DNA of 64,000 bases from Choanephora cucurbitarum. Its lineage: Eukaryota; Mucoromycota; Mucoromycetes; Mucorales; Choanephoraceae. Positions 11,371 through 22,783 of this stretch are shown here, piece after piece. Made by a program: the position numbers and the translations under genes. The notes beneath the pieces were generated by a model that worked only from the letters and a program-made list of their open reading frames with translations, ran no database searches and was not told the DNA's origin. How positions within the stretch are numbered: the first letter of the stretch is position 1; each line of letters begins with the position of its first letter. The stretch covers positions 1 to 64,000 of the forward strand of contig JAIWNI010000011.1 in assembly GCA_025331435.1 (NCBI GenBank). Direction: 5' to 3'.

Positions 11371-14300
11371 CTCATGAAAAGAAAGGTTTATTTGAGCATA
11401 ATTAGTGATCGCGTCTTGTCAAAATTAATAATATAACTCCTTTTCCAAATTTGGAAAGTCATAGATAACATAAGCGATCAAAAATTTCAAAGAACGACCT
11501 GATTTAAAAATCTCTTTTGGCGTCTTAGGTACTCTGATTGACTTATCCTTTAAATCGATGTAGAATTATAGACGAAGGAAAAAAAAATTATTATACGCAC
11601 AAAAATCAGTATTCATGAAAGAATTTATAAGCTCTTTTACACTAAAACATGTTGTATGTCATTTGAAAAACATAAATATAAAAAGAAAAAGAATCAAGTA
11701 TCATTCTTAGTACTTTTTTCTATCACGAGTCACACTGTTTAAGAGAGACAGTATATAACGCCGCACTTTGTGGTTGACACTCAACCACCTTAACTAATTT
11801 TATTAATGCAATCGCAAAAAAAGTTATTATGCTACCGTCAAAATTTTGTTCACCCACGACAAAAAAATGCCAACCTGAGCTTTTTTGTTTGACATTGATC
11901 CAATGAAAAAGTAGGGTGTAATTAATAGGAATGAATTCGGTTTGATAGATTTTGCTTACGCATATTGTAAGAACAAATAGGATCAAGAGGATTAGGTATA
12001 CATGAATGCGCATGTTTCTTAGTATGATGACAGGAATAGTTTATTTATAGCCATATTGGACTTTTCTAGATTGAGCGTCATTTAAAATTTAGGTATGCTT
12101 ATTGGATGTATAGGGTCAAATAGGGCTTCTTTATTATAATAAAATGTAGATCCTTATATAATTCATATCTGGACACTTCTTTAGCATATTATGACCTCCA
12201 GCCTTCGTTTCATTAGCTAGAATGTTGTATTGGATACTTCCAATTCAAATGATACATTGGGAATCCAGATATGCCTTTTAGTTGACCTTATAGAGCAATT
12301 TCTAGATAAACAATAGGTCTTATTATCAGGATTCAGCCTTTTAAAGAATCTTTTACCGCTTGACAGATCTAGCGCTTGAATCAATTTTGGTTTGAAATTT
12401 AGCTGGATTTTTTTGTTCTTGACTTGGTGTTTTTTTTTTTCTTAAAGTTCTATAAACCAGATGATGCACATGGAGCCGTAAAACAAGTCACCAGAAGATC
12501 CAAGCAGTCAACACAACAAGCGATATAGAAAAAGAAACACTAGATAGACAGTCTATTTGAAAAAAGAGTAAAGATGAGACTTGAATCACTTTTTAAAAAA
12601 AAAGAGTTGGATTCGTCCTCATTGACGCGTCTTTGTTACCAATCATGAGTACATCTTGTTCTTTAAGGCAAGTAATTTAAAATAGATCTTGACAGAGACT
12701 ACAACCAAAGAAGCAAATACATAAAATAGAGTTGAATTCAACGCTTGAGGGCCAGTTTTGTAACCTTTCTCAACGATGTTCGGAAGTTTCTTAAGGTTTG
12801 CATTAAATCAGTCACCACATGCGTCCAACGGTTTGGCAATGTACCTTACACTCAAGTAGCAGAGTCAAATTGCAAGACAGAGTTATTGAATAGATGAAGG
12901 CAGACTATACCAGTGATACGAGAGTCAATAGCAGGTAAGAATGTAACATTCAAGCAGGTCATCTACTGATGAGTACCTCAGGGTAGGCAGCAGGATTATG
13001 TAGGCTAGTGAGTATGGAGATATGATCTCATTTAGAAAGACAAAGCAATCAAAATTACCACAATTACGAGAAACTGAAGTCAACCGAGTCAATTGAGCAT
13101 CGTGCAACTTGAATCACACAATGTAATGCATGATGAGATCCTAGCGACTAATTAAATAGACAGGAAGCATAAGTCAGAAAAAAAAAATGATTAAGAAGCC
13201 TTAAACCGGTCTATAAACAAGAATGGATTAGCTAAATGAGAGTATAACAAGTGATGAAGTTGGATAGAATAAGAGCATACGATGGACCAAAGAAGAAGAG
13301 AAGCGGGTAAATGGATTGATTGGAAGGAAGCAAAGATTATGGATGCCTATAAAGATAAGACTGTTACGTAATAGTCAAATTGAGATGTTTGTGCAGGATT
13401 GAAGATCGCAAGTAAGAGGATAAATGGTGTATAGAAAGGGTTTTAGACATAATCCATCCAATGTACAGATTTACAGCACATAGTAGAGGAGTTACCCGTT
13501 AGAAAGTAAGCTTAGGACTAGAAGCAAGCTGTGAGATGCTTTTATCAAGATGGCTGCTGATAAGCTTATTGCAGTTTAAATAAGTGTAACTAGACATTAT
13601 TTGCATCATACAAAGACTTGCAGAGGTCTGACGGGCATTGCCATTTGAGAAGCATGGTTTAAACGTAGTTTTAAATGATCGACTTCTTAATAATAAACAC
13701 TGTCTTTTGCTGTGCATTTGGAAAACGAAAAATAATGAAAAGAAATACAAGGGAAAGGAAAAAAAGTTCGAATTTAGTCAAATCTAAGTCACGATGGGAA
13801 GAGAAGTTGATAATGCACCAATAAAGTGATGGTAGAAATGACGGAATATGCTGATGTCTTGAATTTGCAGGAATTTGTATTATTTCAATTGAATCATCTT
13901 GAGTCCATTTTCTATAAATGCACAATCTAAGAAAGAAAAAAATTACGAGTTCAATATTCTCGATGATAACTTCAGTCAATGCATTACTAGTGAGAGATGA
14001 ATAGTTACCTCTTTCAGAATATAAAATCTTTAGTTTGCAGCGACTATAGAGACAACCAACTGCTTTATTTCATATTCATTCTATAACTGATATCGCACCT
14101 TGAATTGAGCATTACTTTTTTACCCTCAAGTGTCTATTTGTTTGTCTTACACCGTACAAACAATTGATAGGCAACTGATTTAATATGCTTCATCTTGTTA
14201 ATCAAAGAAACATAGGGGCCTTATAATTGACCGCTCTTTTTTAAAAAAAAGTTATATGCTAAATGTTTTTCCTCATTTGTGGATGCTTTATGCTTCTTCA

Positions 14301-14600
14301 TAAAGAGTTGTCTAAAAAGAGAATGTTGACTTTCAAAATATCTAAAATCGTTAAAATCGGCATCTATTTGCTTTGCATGTTTCATTTCTTCACTTTCTAC
14401 CCCCCATTACGATTTTTAGATGCTCTCATTAATAAAACCTGGTCTTTTTGACCCCCCTCTCAAGTTTATCATCATCATGCGGAGAAGTAAATCTGATTTT
14501 TTTTCGCTTTTCTTCACTTTTGGAAAAAAAGTGATTTTTTACCGGCTATTAACTTTTAGCTTTGACTTTTTTCATATAAAACCAGCCGCCGGTTTTGCTT
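11371..14600. other. AT-rich stretch with no gene seen
   Basis: Only short chance frames occur here. There are A and T runs (for example around 11575-11590, 12430-12442 and 13177-13187) and no coding motif, tRNA box or clear inverted repeat that I can support. It probably consists of old decayed transposon sequence. Confidence 0.5.
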
Positions 14601-14610
14601 CGCAAAAATT

Positions 14611-14757
14611 AGGCCGGCCTCCCCCTCCCCCCCCCTCCCCCCCTCCCCCCATACACCCACACACCCACACACCCACACACCCGCACGCCCACACCGCCCA
14701 CACCGCCCACACCGCCCACACCGCCCACACGCCCACATCACCCACATCACCCACATC
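14611..14757. repeat. C-rich tract and CACACCGCC-type minisatellite
   Basis: Starts at an AGGCCGGCC core, continues as a run of C tracts broken by single T residues (14619-14650), then as CACACCCA-like units and finally CACACCGCC units up to about 14757. The minus strand is strongly G-rich, with four or more G tracts of five or longer, so it could form G-quadruplexes. Just upstream is GCCGCCGGTTTTGCTTCG, similar in style to the GC-rich cores of the Helitron-associated repeats. Confidence 0.85.
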
Positions 14758-14759
14758 AT

Positions 14760-15554
14760 TTCAGCCGCTTAAATTTAATAAACACTTTTTTAATTCAAAG
14801 CTGCTTTTCATGGAGACCGACTATTATTATAAGCAACCCACGCTGATTTGAGTTGGCTATTTCGAAAAAAGACATTTTGGAGATCTGACTTATTTATTTT
14901 AAAACCTTCGCTATAAGGCAAAATAGCCCCTTCGCTGACCTTCGTGTATTTTGATCTGTTGCTTGGGTTAGAAATTTTGTGGACGAGACAGCAAAAAAGA
15001 ATTTTATTAGCGTTTTAAAGCCAACGTTGAGGAGACAATGAGCTAATTCTTTTAGTTTATTGATTATCAGATTGTATTTTAAGTAATATTGCCTTCATGC
15101 AAAATTAGTCTCAGGTGTACCAAAATTACTTCGCAGAATAAAGAGTAGCTCCCCACTACTACCACCATTACTACAATCTATGACCACCCAATATTGGAAT
15201 TAATTCAATCGTGAAGGTCCATCATTTGTTGTTCTTTATTATCATCGGTCGCAACAAATTGATAAAGTCTGACCTTAAGTATCGCTAATAATTATGCGAA
15301 ATGCAATGTATGCTGAGATTCAATGTAAAATTTGTGACTGCATAGTTAGAAAGCGTGTAAAAAAAGTTACAAACGACTCCATTTTTTAATTATATAGATA
15401 TGATGAGGAAAAAAACCATGTCAATCTCACCATCTCGAATCCTCTTCAAACTTAAAACGCCACTTTCGATTACTTGTCTTTCGCACCACATAAAATACAG
15501 ACGACATTTTCATCATTCAAACTGCCAGAATACGTTCACAAATATTTTTCTGCC
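14760..15554. other. Non-coding stretch with one dispersed repeat copy
   Basis: Contains a copy (14902-14953) of the repeat also seen at 795-832, with AAAATAGCCCC and TGTATTTT arms separated by CTTCG-containing units. Nothing else is recognisable. Confidence 0.5.
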
Positions 15555-16100
15555 CTCCATGACATAAAATTATGTCGGTTGCCTAGTAAAGATGACATCT
15601 GGGTTTTAATTTGAGCCGTAGTGTAGTTACCTTGCTGTTGAGACACCACCCTCAGCACGTTCTTCAGGCCACGTAAAGGCGTCACAAAAAGGGCATCTAT
15701 AAGACATTCTACCAAAGCTATGTCTTCGTGATAGAAAATCAGTTTGCATGGCTATCCTATCATTGATTGAGTTGTTTTGTACAGCATTGGGAGGGGTGTA
15801 CAAAGGACAAAGATGGTTAGCTCTACGTGAGTGTCCAAATTGATGACAGGCTGAACATTGAACGATTGAAGTTTGCTGATTTTCAAGATTAACTGAACTG
15901 TCAATAGTGTCGACTTCCATGGGGTCGTTAAGCTATAGAAGTATGAAGGAGTTAGTGAAAGTCATTTATGAGATATTTTAAAGTCAGGAGCATTGTTTAC
16001 AGTGGCAGTAGCTTCGATAGAGCTGATATTAGCAGGATTGAGAGGGCAGCCTCTAAAAGTTCTGCGGCTATGACCTGGCTGGTTGCAAGAAACTCGAAGG
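15555..16100 (-). mobile_element. Helitron fragment 4: N-terminal zinc-knuckle part only
   Basis: Minus-strand remnant of a Helitron related to Helitron 2. An upstream piece (16000-16090) carries a damaged knuckle (CNQPGHSRRTFRGC). A GTAAAC donor at 15999 and a CTATAG acceptor ending at 15933 would join it to the frame 15627-15932. That frame has an intact CCHC knuckle, CSACHQFGHSRRANHLC, and then YRCPFCDAFTWPEER, the cysteine segment that precedes Rep in Helitrons. No Rep or helicase follows. Instead the sequence runs directly into the palindrome block (15561-15623) shared with the Helitron 2 3' flank. This makes it a likely internal-deletion, non-autonomous derivative. Confidence 0.65.
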
Positions 16101-16126
16101 ATAACACTACGTCCAATTAGCACTTA

Positions 16127-16987
16127 GTTTGTCCACTCTTATTTTCCCTAAGGACACCCCAAATAAGTTTTGTCCACTTTTCCTTAAATTCATGATAGTA
16201 ATAATCCTTGCTCCCCCAACTTTTTTGTCCACTCAATATCGTATTTGAAATTGTTCAAAACATCACAAGAGGACTTCTTACTTCTTCTGACATTTGTAGT
16301 TTCTGCTTGACCTGATCTGAATCGCTTTTTGCTACCATGCTTGAAAATATAATTGATCGAAGTGGATGTGAGAGAGTTCATACTCATGACAACGTGGTGC
16401 TCTTTTCCGCTTTGACAAATATCATTATGTAGATCTTTTTTGTTACTTTATTCTGTTGTTGCTATCTCAAAAGAATTTCAAACAATAGGCTACTTCTTCA
16501 CCCATTTATTTAATAGGCAAAAGAAATATTTTTTGTTGATAGTCGTTTTCAAAGCATTTATTGAACAAGTAATGACAAAGTTTTCAATTCTTCAAGCTGC
16601 TAGTTCAACATCAAAGCAGTTGTATTTTTTGCAGACAATATATTTATAAATACCATGAGAAAATAAGTTATGCATTGTCTTTTTTTTGTCAGGCACCTAT
16701 AATAAATTGGGCAATTCAACCCAAGAGTACGGCAGAATTGAAAAGGTGAAGGTGACAGTAAAGCATTGGAAATCATTTTGATTAAAGGTCTGAAGTGGAC
16801 AAAGAATATGGGCGTCTGAAGGGTATTATTGAGTGGACAAACACTCCTTCCTCCTTCCTTTATTGTATATTTGTACACTGAGTGGACAAAAAAGTTGGGG
16901 GAGCAAGGATTATTACTATCATGACTTTAAGGAAAAGTGGACAAAACTTATTTGGGGTGTCCTTAGGGAAAATTCGAGTGGACAAAC
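16127..16987. mobile_element. Non-autonomous TIR element, about 861 bp, TA target site
   Basis: The first about 110-115 bp and the last about 110-115 bp are near-perfect inverted repeats. The left end GTTTGTCCACTC, with TGTCCACTTTTCCTTAAA and CTTGCTCCCCCAAC following, is mirrored on the right as GTTGGGGGAGCAAG and GAGTGGACAAAC. Both ends are flanked by TA (16125-16126 and 16988-16989), the target duplication of Tc1/mariner-like elements. The interior has only short frames (a basic 65-residue one at 16190-16387, minus, whose last third lies in the repeat) and no DDE motif, so it is non-autonomous. It sits immediately upstream of Helitron fragment 4. Confidence 0.85.
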
Positions 16988-17081
16988 TAATTGCACCTAG
17001 GATGCACATATCCCACGTTATTCTATCGCAGATTTAAGCTGACAAAAGTTTAAAATTAGCCGATAGAATGTCGATGGCGAA

Positions 17082-17140
17082 CGCCCTCCAACCGCCCTCC
17101 GGCCCTCCAGCCGCCCTCCAGCCCTCCAGCCGCCCTCCAG
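17082..17140. repeat. CCGCCCTCCAG minisatellite
   Basis: About six imperfect units of (C)CGCCCTCCAG/GCCCTCCAG in a row, read directly. It is GC-rich against AT-rich surroundings. The rest of 16990-17675 shows no gene, only the likely 5' flank of Helitron 3. Confidence 0.85.
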
Positions 17141-17675
17141 CATACCTTCCTTTTCCTTCTCCGTCATGAATATCACCCCCAAACTCTACCATCCTCTCTC
17201 ATCTCATTGGATCTTAGCTTGTTACAAATAAAGAAAGCTTGTTATTTCACTGCATCTTTCTTTTTTTGAGAAAATTTAATCTTGTATTTAGTGTGCGGCA
17301 AATGAAATTTAACAAGAACAATCTTCTCAGAAATTATTTCCTGAACCATTTTGTTTTCCCAGAACGATAAAACCTATTATGGATGATATAGCTCAGGAGT
17401 CAAAACATTTTCTGTAGAGAAACAGCATCAAATAAAAATCACATTTCAAATAGCGCTACTTAGTTTTAAAGACAGATTATGACCACACAAATACATCAAA
17501 ACATATATTACTGAAATTTGAGAAAAATTAATTTACAGTCACGTGACCTTCGCCTTCTGATCAATCGAAAATTGTGGAAACTAATGGAAAAAATTAAATA
17601 GTCTACTTTCTTATTCCTTCTTCTTTTGCTTTTTCTTCTTTACTTCGTTACAAGTTTACATATTAGATCGTTATC

Positions 17676-20600
17676 ATGCCCGCTGAAGTCAGATTTTGCT
17701 CTTGCTGCGTTCAACAAAAGACATTCTCAAATTCCAGATACAAGACCTGTGATGATTGTAGAGTAAGTTTGGATAATCTCATATATCTCTATACAACGTC
17801 AAGATCGACTAAATGCCTTATTATTGATATTTAGGAACGTACTCGCAATATCGGCAGAATGAAATCCACCACTAGATTAGAAAACGAAGCTGATGATGGT
17901 CGAAGAAGGGGACGAAAGAAGCAACTACCAGCTGCCTACATTTCTCAGCTTCATCGCATGAAGCCATTGGAGTTAGGAAGGATGAATAGAATTTGTTGCC
18001 ATTGCAAAGCCAAGCATTGGTTAGCTGAGTTACCCTCTACCTGTAAAAAGGGTGAAGAGGCTTGGATGTCATGCTGTAGAGCTGGAAGGGTCAAAATTAA
18101 TTTTGTTGAAAGACCACCTGAGTATTTGCAGTATCTCGTAACAGATACTGAAGCTGAAGGAATTGAGTATCGTGAAAACGCTAGACAGTATAATTCTGCT
18201 CTTGCCTTCACTTCAATTCGATGCGAGCAGCTGCAATTAGAAAATACGAATGGTGGATCAAATTATTTCATGCCATTCCAGATCTAAGGGGGCCTTTATC
18301 ATACGCAAGGTCCTTTAATGAATGAGTCAGTCAGTAATTCGAGATATGCACAGCTGTATATTTACGACCCTTTGTATGCTGCACAATTGAGAAAATCTCA
18401 GAACAGCAACCTTAGTAAATCTATTCTAGAAAAACTGACTACTATGATTCATGAGTGCTACCCACACGTAGTTATGTATAAATCGGCATATGAGCTTCTA
18501 GCTAAGGCTAATTCGGATCAGTGCGCAGTATTTGTTTCTGATACTTGCACACTACAACTGGTTGCCGGCTTAGATCGCAGAACTGAAAACCTGCCTTTGT
18601 CAGATGAAGTTGCTGCAATTGTACCCAATAGTAATGAGTATATGGGTAATGAAAGAGACATTCGCATCTTCTTACGAGAAACAGGTGGCTATACGAGAAT
18701 CTCTCAAAATCATGCATTATACATGCCTCTCCATTATGTCCTGTTGTTTCCCACGGGTGACTCTGGATGGAATTGGAGCTTGAGAACTGAGACCGCAGAA
18801 GGAAAGGAAACGAGACTGTCTCAAAGAGCTTATTATCGCTTTAGACTTCATATCAGGCCAAGCGAAATTGAATTTCCTACTCTTTTCTTATCGCAAAGAC
18901 TTTTCCAACAGTATGTAGTTGATGCTTGAGCGATCTGTGATCAAAACAAGTTGGACTGGATCAAACACCATCAAGCTGAGATTAGAGCCGACTACTACAA
19001 AAATGTTGAGGATGCTCTTATTCGTGAAGATACTGATATGAATGCTATTGGTCGTCGTGTAATACTTCCAAGCAGTTACATAGGCGGTCCACGCTTTATG
19101 GCAAGGTCTTATCAAAACGCAATGGCAATTGTCCGATACTTTGGAAAGCCTTCACTTTTTATCACCTTCACTGCCAACCCGCGATGGGAAGAGATTACTG
19201 ACGAGTTACTTCCTGGACAAACAGCAAGAGATCGTCCTGATTTGGTGGCCCGTGTGTTCCATATTAAAGTAAAAGAATTTCTGCATGAAATTAAATACAA
19301 ACATATTTTCGGTAGATACAAGGGACTGGTCAGAACAATCGAATACCAAAAAAGAGGATTGCCTCACTTGCACCTTTTGCTGTTTTTGGAAAAGCAGGAT
19401 CGACCTGAGACAAACAGCCAAGTTGATAACCTCATCAGTGCATGTATTCCTTCGAAAGAAGAAGACAAAGAGCTGTATGATATTGTAACTTCTTGCATGA
19501 TACATGGCCCATGTGGCGAAAATATCAACCCACAAGCACCCTGTATGACAAAGGACAAAGATGGACAATTGGTGTGCTCTAAAAAGTATTCAAAAGAGTT
19601 CAACGAATCAACAAAGCTGTTACCTAATGGCTATCCTTTATATAAGCGCACTCATACCAATGATGATGCTCATCGCTATTCTCTTCGTCATCCTCTCAGA
19701 AAGAATGAGATGTTTGAGGTCACAAATGAATGGGCAGTGCCATACAACCCCTATTTACTCAAAAGGTATAAGGCGCATATCAATGTTGAATGTTGCGCAT
19801 CAATAGATGCAATTAAGTACATCAACAAATACATCTATAAAGGTCAAGACCGTACCACTTTGAAAATAAGTGACAGTAAAAATGAGGTAGAGAAGTATCT
19901 TCACGCACGGTATATTGGTCCTTCAGAAGCAGTATGGCGTCTCTTTGAATTTCCTATTCATGAAGAAGATTCAACTGTTATTCTTTTACCTGTTCATTTG
20001 CCAGACAAGCAAGCTATATACTATGATCCTCAAGCCAGTCACGGTGATATTAGAGACAAGCTGAGCGATAACAAGACAATGTTGATGGCATGGTTTGAAT
20101 ACAACCAAGGAAATGTGGATGGCCGTAGCTATTTGTATCAAGAGTTCCCAGAACACTTTGTTTTTGACAACACGAACAAAGTTTGGAAGCCTAGAAAAAA
20201 AGGATTTGCAATTGGTAGAATGTTTTACATCAATCCAATTTGCGGCGAACCTTACCATCTTCGTTTGCTTTTGACCGTAAGAAGAGGAATGCGTTCTTTC
20301 GATGAACTTAGGACAGTAGATGGCAAGCTATGCTCTACTTTTAAGGAAGCCTGTTTGCAACTCAATCTCATCGAAGTCGATGATGGATGGTTGAACTGTT
20401 TCACGGAAGCCGCGCTTTTTGCTACTGGATCAAGCCTGCGATCTCTTTTTATTACTGCTTTAGTCTATGGCCAAGTATCCAGTCCCAGCTCAATTTGGAA
20501 TCGATTCTGCTTCGAGTTGTGCGATGACTTGGAACATGTGCTTCTTCAGCTTTTACCCAATCGAGCCAATCACTTTTTCGATGAAACAGAAAGCTTTCAT

Positions 20601-22239
20601 TTGGGAGAGCCTGCCCTAGACTACGGTCTATTTTTAATCAACCAAGAACTCGAGACTCTCAACATGTCACTACAAGACTTTGCTGACATGCCTTCCTCTT
20701 CTTTCAACTGGCAAGATGTTCTTCAAAATTGCAACGGTTCTTTGAATACATTTATGCAAGCTGCTGAACAGCTAGATTCAGAAGAAGCTAGAGAGCTCTT
20801 TAGCTCAAACTACCAAAGACTCAACCAAGGACAGAAAGGTGCTATAGATTGCATCATTAGTTACCTGGACGGAATCAAGTCCAATTTGGGTGATAAAGAA
20901 TGTTTTTTTGTTCAAGGTCCAGCTGGAACTGGCAAGACATTTCTTTATAACACACTCCATTGCTACATCCGTTCAAAAGACAAGACGGCAGCCTGTGTTG
21001 CTTCATCCGGTATTGCTTCGCTCCTGTTGCCAAACGGTATGACTTCGCATTATCTGTTCAAAATACCCCTCTCCCTTAACCCTCATTCGTCGTCTCTTAT
21101 CAATAAGAATAGCGAAATTGCTCATTTCTTGAGAAAGGTCGATGTGATCATTTGGGATGAGGTCCCTATGCAGCATAAACTGTGTTTTGAATTGGTTGAC
21201 AGAGCTTTACGTGATATCCGTGATTGTCCTGATAAGTTGTTCGGTGGCGCTTTGATGGTGTTGGGTGGCGACTTTGCTCAAATACCCCCTGTCGTGAAAA
21301 AAGGCTCTCGCTCTCAAACTGTAGATGCTTCTATCTCAAACTCATACATATGGTCAAAATGCCATGCATTGAAGCTCACAGACAATATGAGAATCCAAGA
21401 TTGTAATGATGTAGAGTCTCGACTGTTTTCGGCTTGGTTGTTTCGATTATCGATAAACCCATATCTTCAAAACACACTGGTTAAGATTCCTAGCTACATT
21501 TATCGAACACATGATCTGATGGACATGGTCTCAAAGATATATCCTCCACAACTCCTTTCCTGTGCCTCCCAAGATCCTACGGTATTTGCAAAAGCTGCTA
21601 TCCTAACTACTCACAACTCTACTGTAGATCAAATCAACCAAATCGTTTTAGGATAGACTACCTGGCGCTTCTCATGTGTTTGACTCAGCTGATACAGCGG
21701 ACGTCAGTAATTCAGATGATTGTGGAGAAGTATTTCAAGTATCTCCAGAATATATGAAAACTCTGAATCCAGGAAGTTTTCCTCCATCCAAATTGACTCT
21801 TAAAGTAGGTGCAGTGGTAATGTTACTTCGAAACTTGAACCAAAAGAAAGGGCTTTGCAATGGAACTCGATTAATTGTGCATGAAATAAAACGTCATGTC
21901 TTGGTCACATCTATTTTACAACCGTCTGGCAGTTCTTCTTCTGAGTATCATTTGATACCCAGAATCAAGCTGTCAACGTTGGAAGGTGAATTGCCATTCA
22001 TCTTGACCCGAAAGCAGTTTCCAGTTCGCTTATGTTTTGCCATGACAATAAATAAGGCCCAAGGCCAGTCACTTCGAAATGTCGGAATAGATCTGCGTTA
22101 CGAGGTGTTTACTCATGGACAACTCTATGTAGCCTTCTCTCGAGCAACAAGTTGGAAAAACATCACAGTGTTGTTTAGTGAAGATAACGAAGAAGAAACA
22201 ACAAGAAACATTGTATATCCTGAACTCTTAATAAACTAA
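17676..22239 (+). pseudogene. Helitron 3 Rep-helicase, three inactivating lesions
   Basis: Exon 1 (17676-17762) encodes a C-x2-C ... C-x2-C cluster (FCSCCVQQ, CDDCR). A 72-nt intron with GTAAGT and TTTAG ends (17763-17834) leads in frame to exon 2. The open parts are 17835-18287, 18288-18929 and 18930-21656, then 21652-22239 in a shifted frame. Lesions are TAA at 18285-18287, TGA at 18927-18929 and a 1-nt shift near 21650. The HUH motif GLPHLHLLL has its histidines at 19365-19373. The tyrosine region IKYINKYIYKGQD is at about 19812-19850, Walker A GPAGTGKT at 20916-20939, Walker B VIIWDEVPM at about 21145-21170, GGDFAQIPPV at about 21265-21295 and TINKAQGQSL at about 22044-22075. All catalytic motifs are present. 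The total would be about 1,490 codons, a normal Helitron size. Confidence 0.92.
17763..17834 (+). other. Spliceosomal intron in Helitron 3 N-terminal region
   Basis: 72 nt, GTAAGT donor, TATTTAG acceptor, phase 0. Removing it joins the CDDCR cysteine cluster to ERTRNIGRM in frame. Helitron transposases often lack introns, so an intron kept in frame suggests expression from a host-type promoter. Confidence 0.7.
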
Positions 22240-22350
22240 ATACACTGTTTAATTCTTAATTTACGAAGTTAAACTAATACATCGTTTATCACTGCTAATA
22301 GTCCAAATAAGCATGTCATAATTAGCTTTGTACTTCTCCCATCGGATTAG

Positions 22351-22500
22351 CAAGCCTGCGGCAGCACGAGCATGTTACAAAGCGCAGCGTACCGACCCGG
22401 AGTGGGGGTCAACAAAATTAACCATAGCGTAGCGCAGCGAAGCGAAGGTGCTAATTTTGTTACCGAACGTAGGTTCGGTTTGTAATATGCTCGTAGCTCT
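22351..22500. repeat. Foldback module 3' of Helitron 3
   Basis: Outer arms CACGAGCATGTTACAAA (22365-22381) and TTTGTAATATGCTCGTA (22479-22495) are nearly perfect inverted repeats. The inner arms CAACAAAATTAACC and CTAATTTTGTTACC pair around a GCGTAGCGCAGCGAAGCGAAG core. The remaining sequence to 22783 holds nothing else I can identify. Confidence 0.75.
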
Positions 22501-22783
22501 AAACCTATTTTTGAGGTTTTTTCTTGTCTTACAACCGTCTACTCAATAATAAGCATAGGCTATAAGGCGCTGCTACTCAATCGTTTCAGCAAGTCTATTT
22601 TCTTTTTTCTTTCCTCTTCATGTTCTTGCCTCCCCTTTTTTTTTGCCTGACTTCAAAATTTATTAAATGCATAGATTTATGCTTTAAAGATAGACATATT
22701 ACTATTTTCGAAATAAGTAACAAGTAAATCAACTTTCTTTTTATCTTTGACTTGTGTATATAATCTTCTTTGTCATTTTTCTT

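Larger units (their letters stand above)
17676..22500 (+). mobile_element. Helitron 3, nearly intact Rep-helicase element
   Basis: Plus-strand Helitron with a short spliced first exon encoding a cysteine cluster, a complete Rep-helicase reading region with only three visible lesions, and a 3' foldback module (22351-22500) shared with Helitrons 1 and 2. Low lesion density makes it the youngest of the three. The 5' terminus lies upstream of 17676 but could not be placed. Confidence 0.9.

Noticed and set aside
14420..14851. 143-codon plus-strand frame rich in Pro, His and Thr
   Set aside because: Its length comes from translating the C-rich minisatellite; there is no coding signal outside the repeat.
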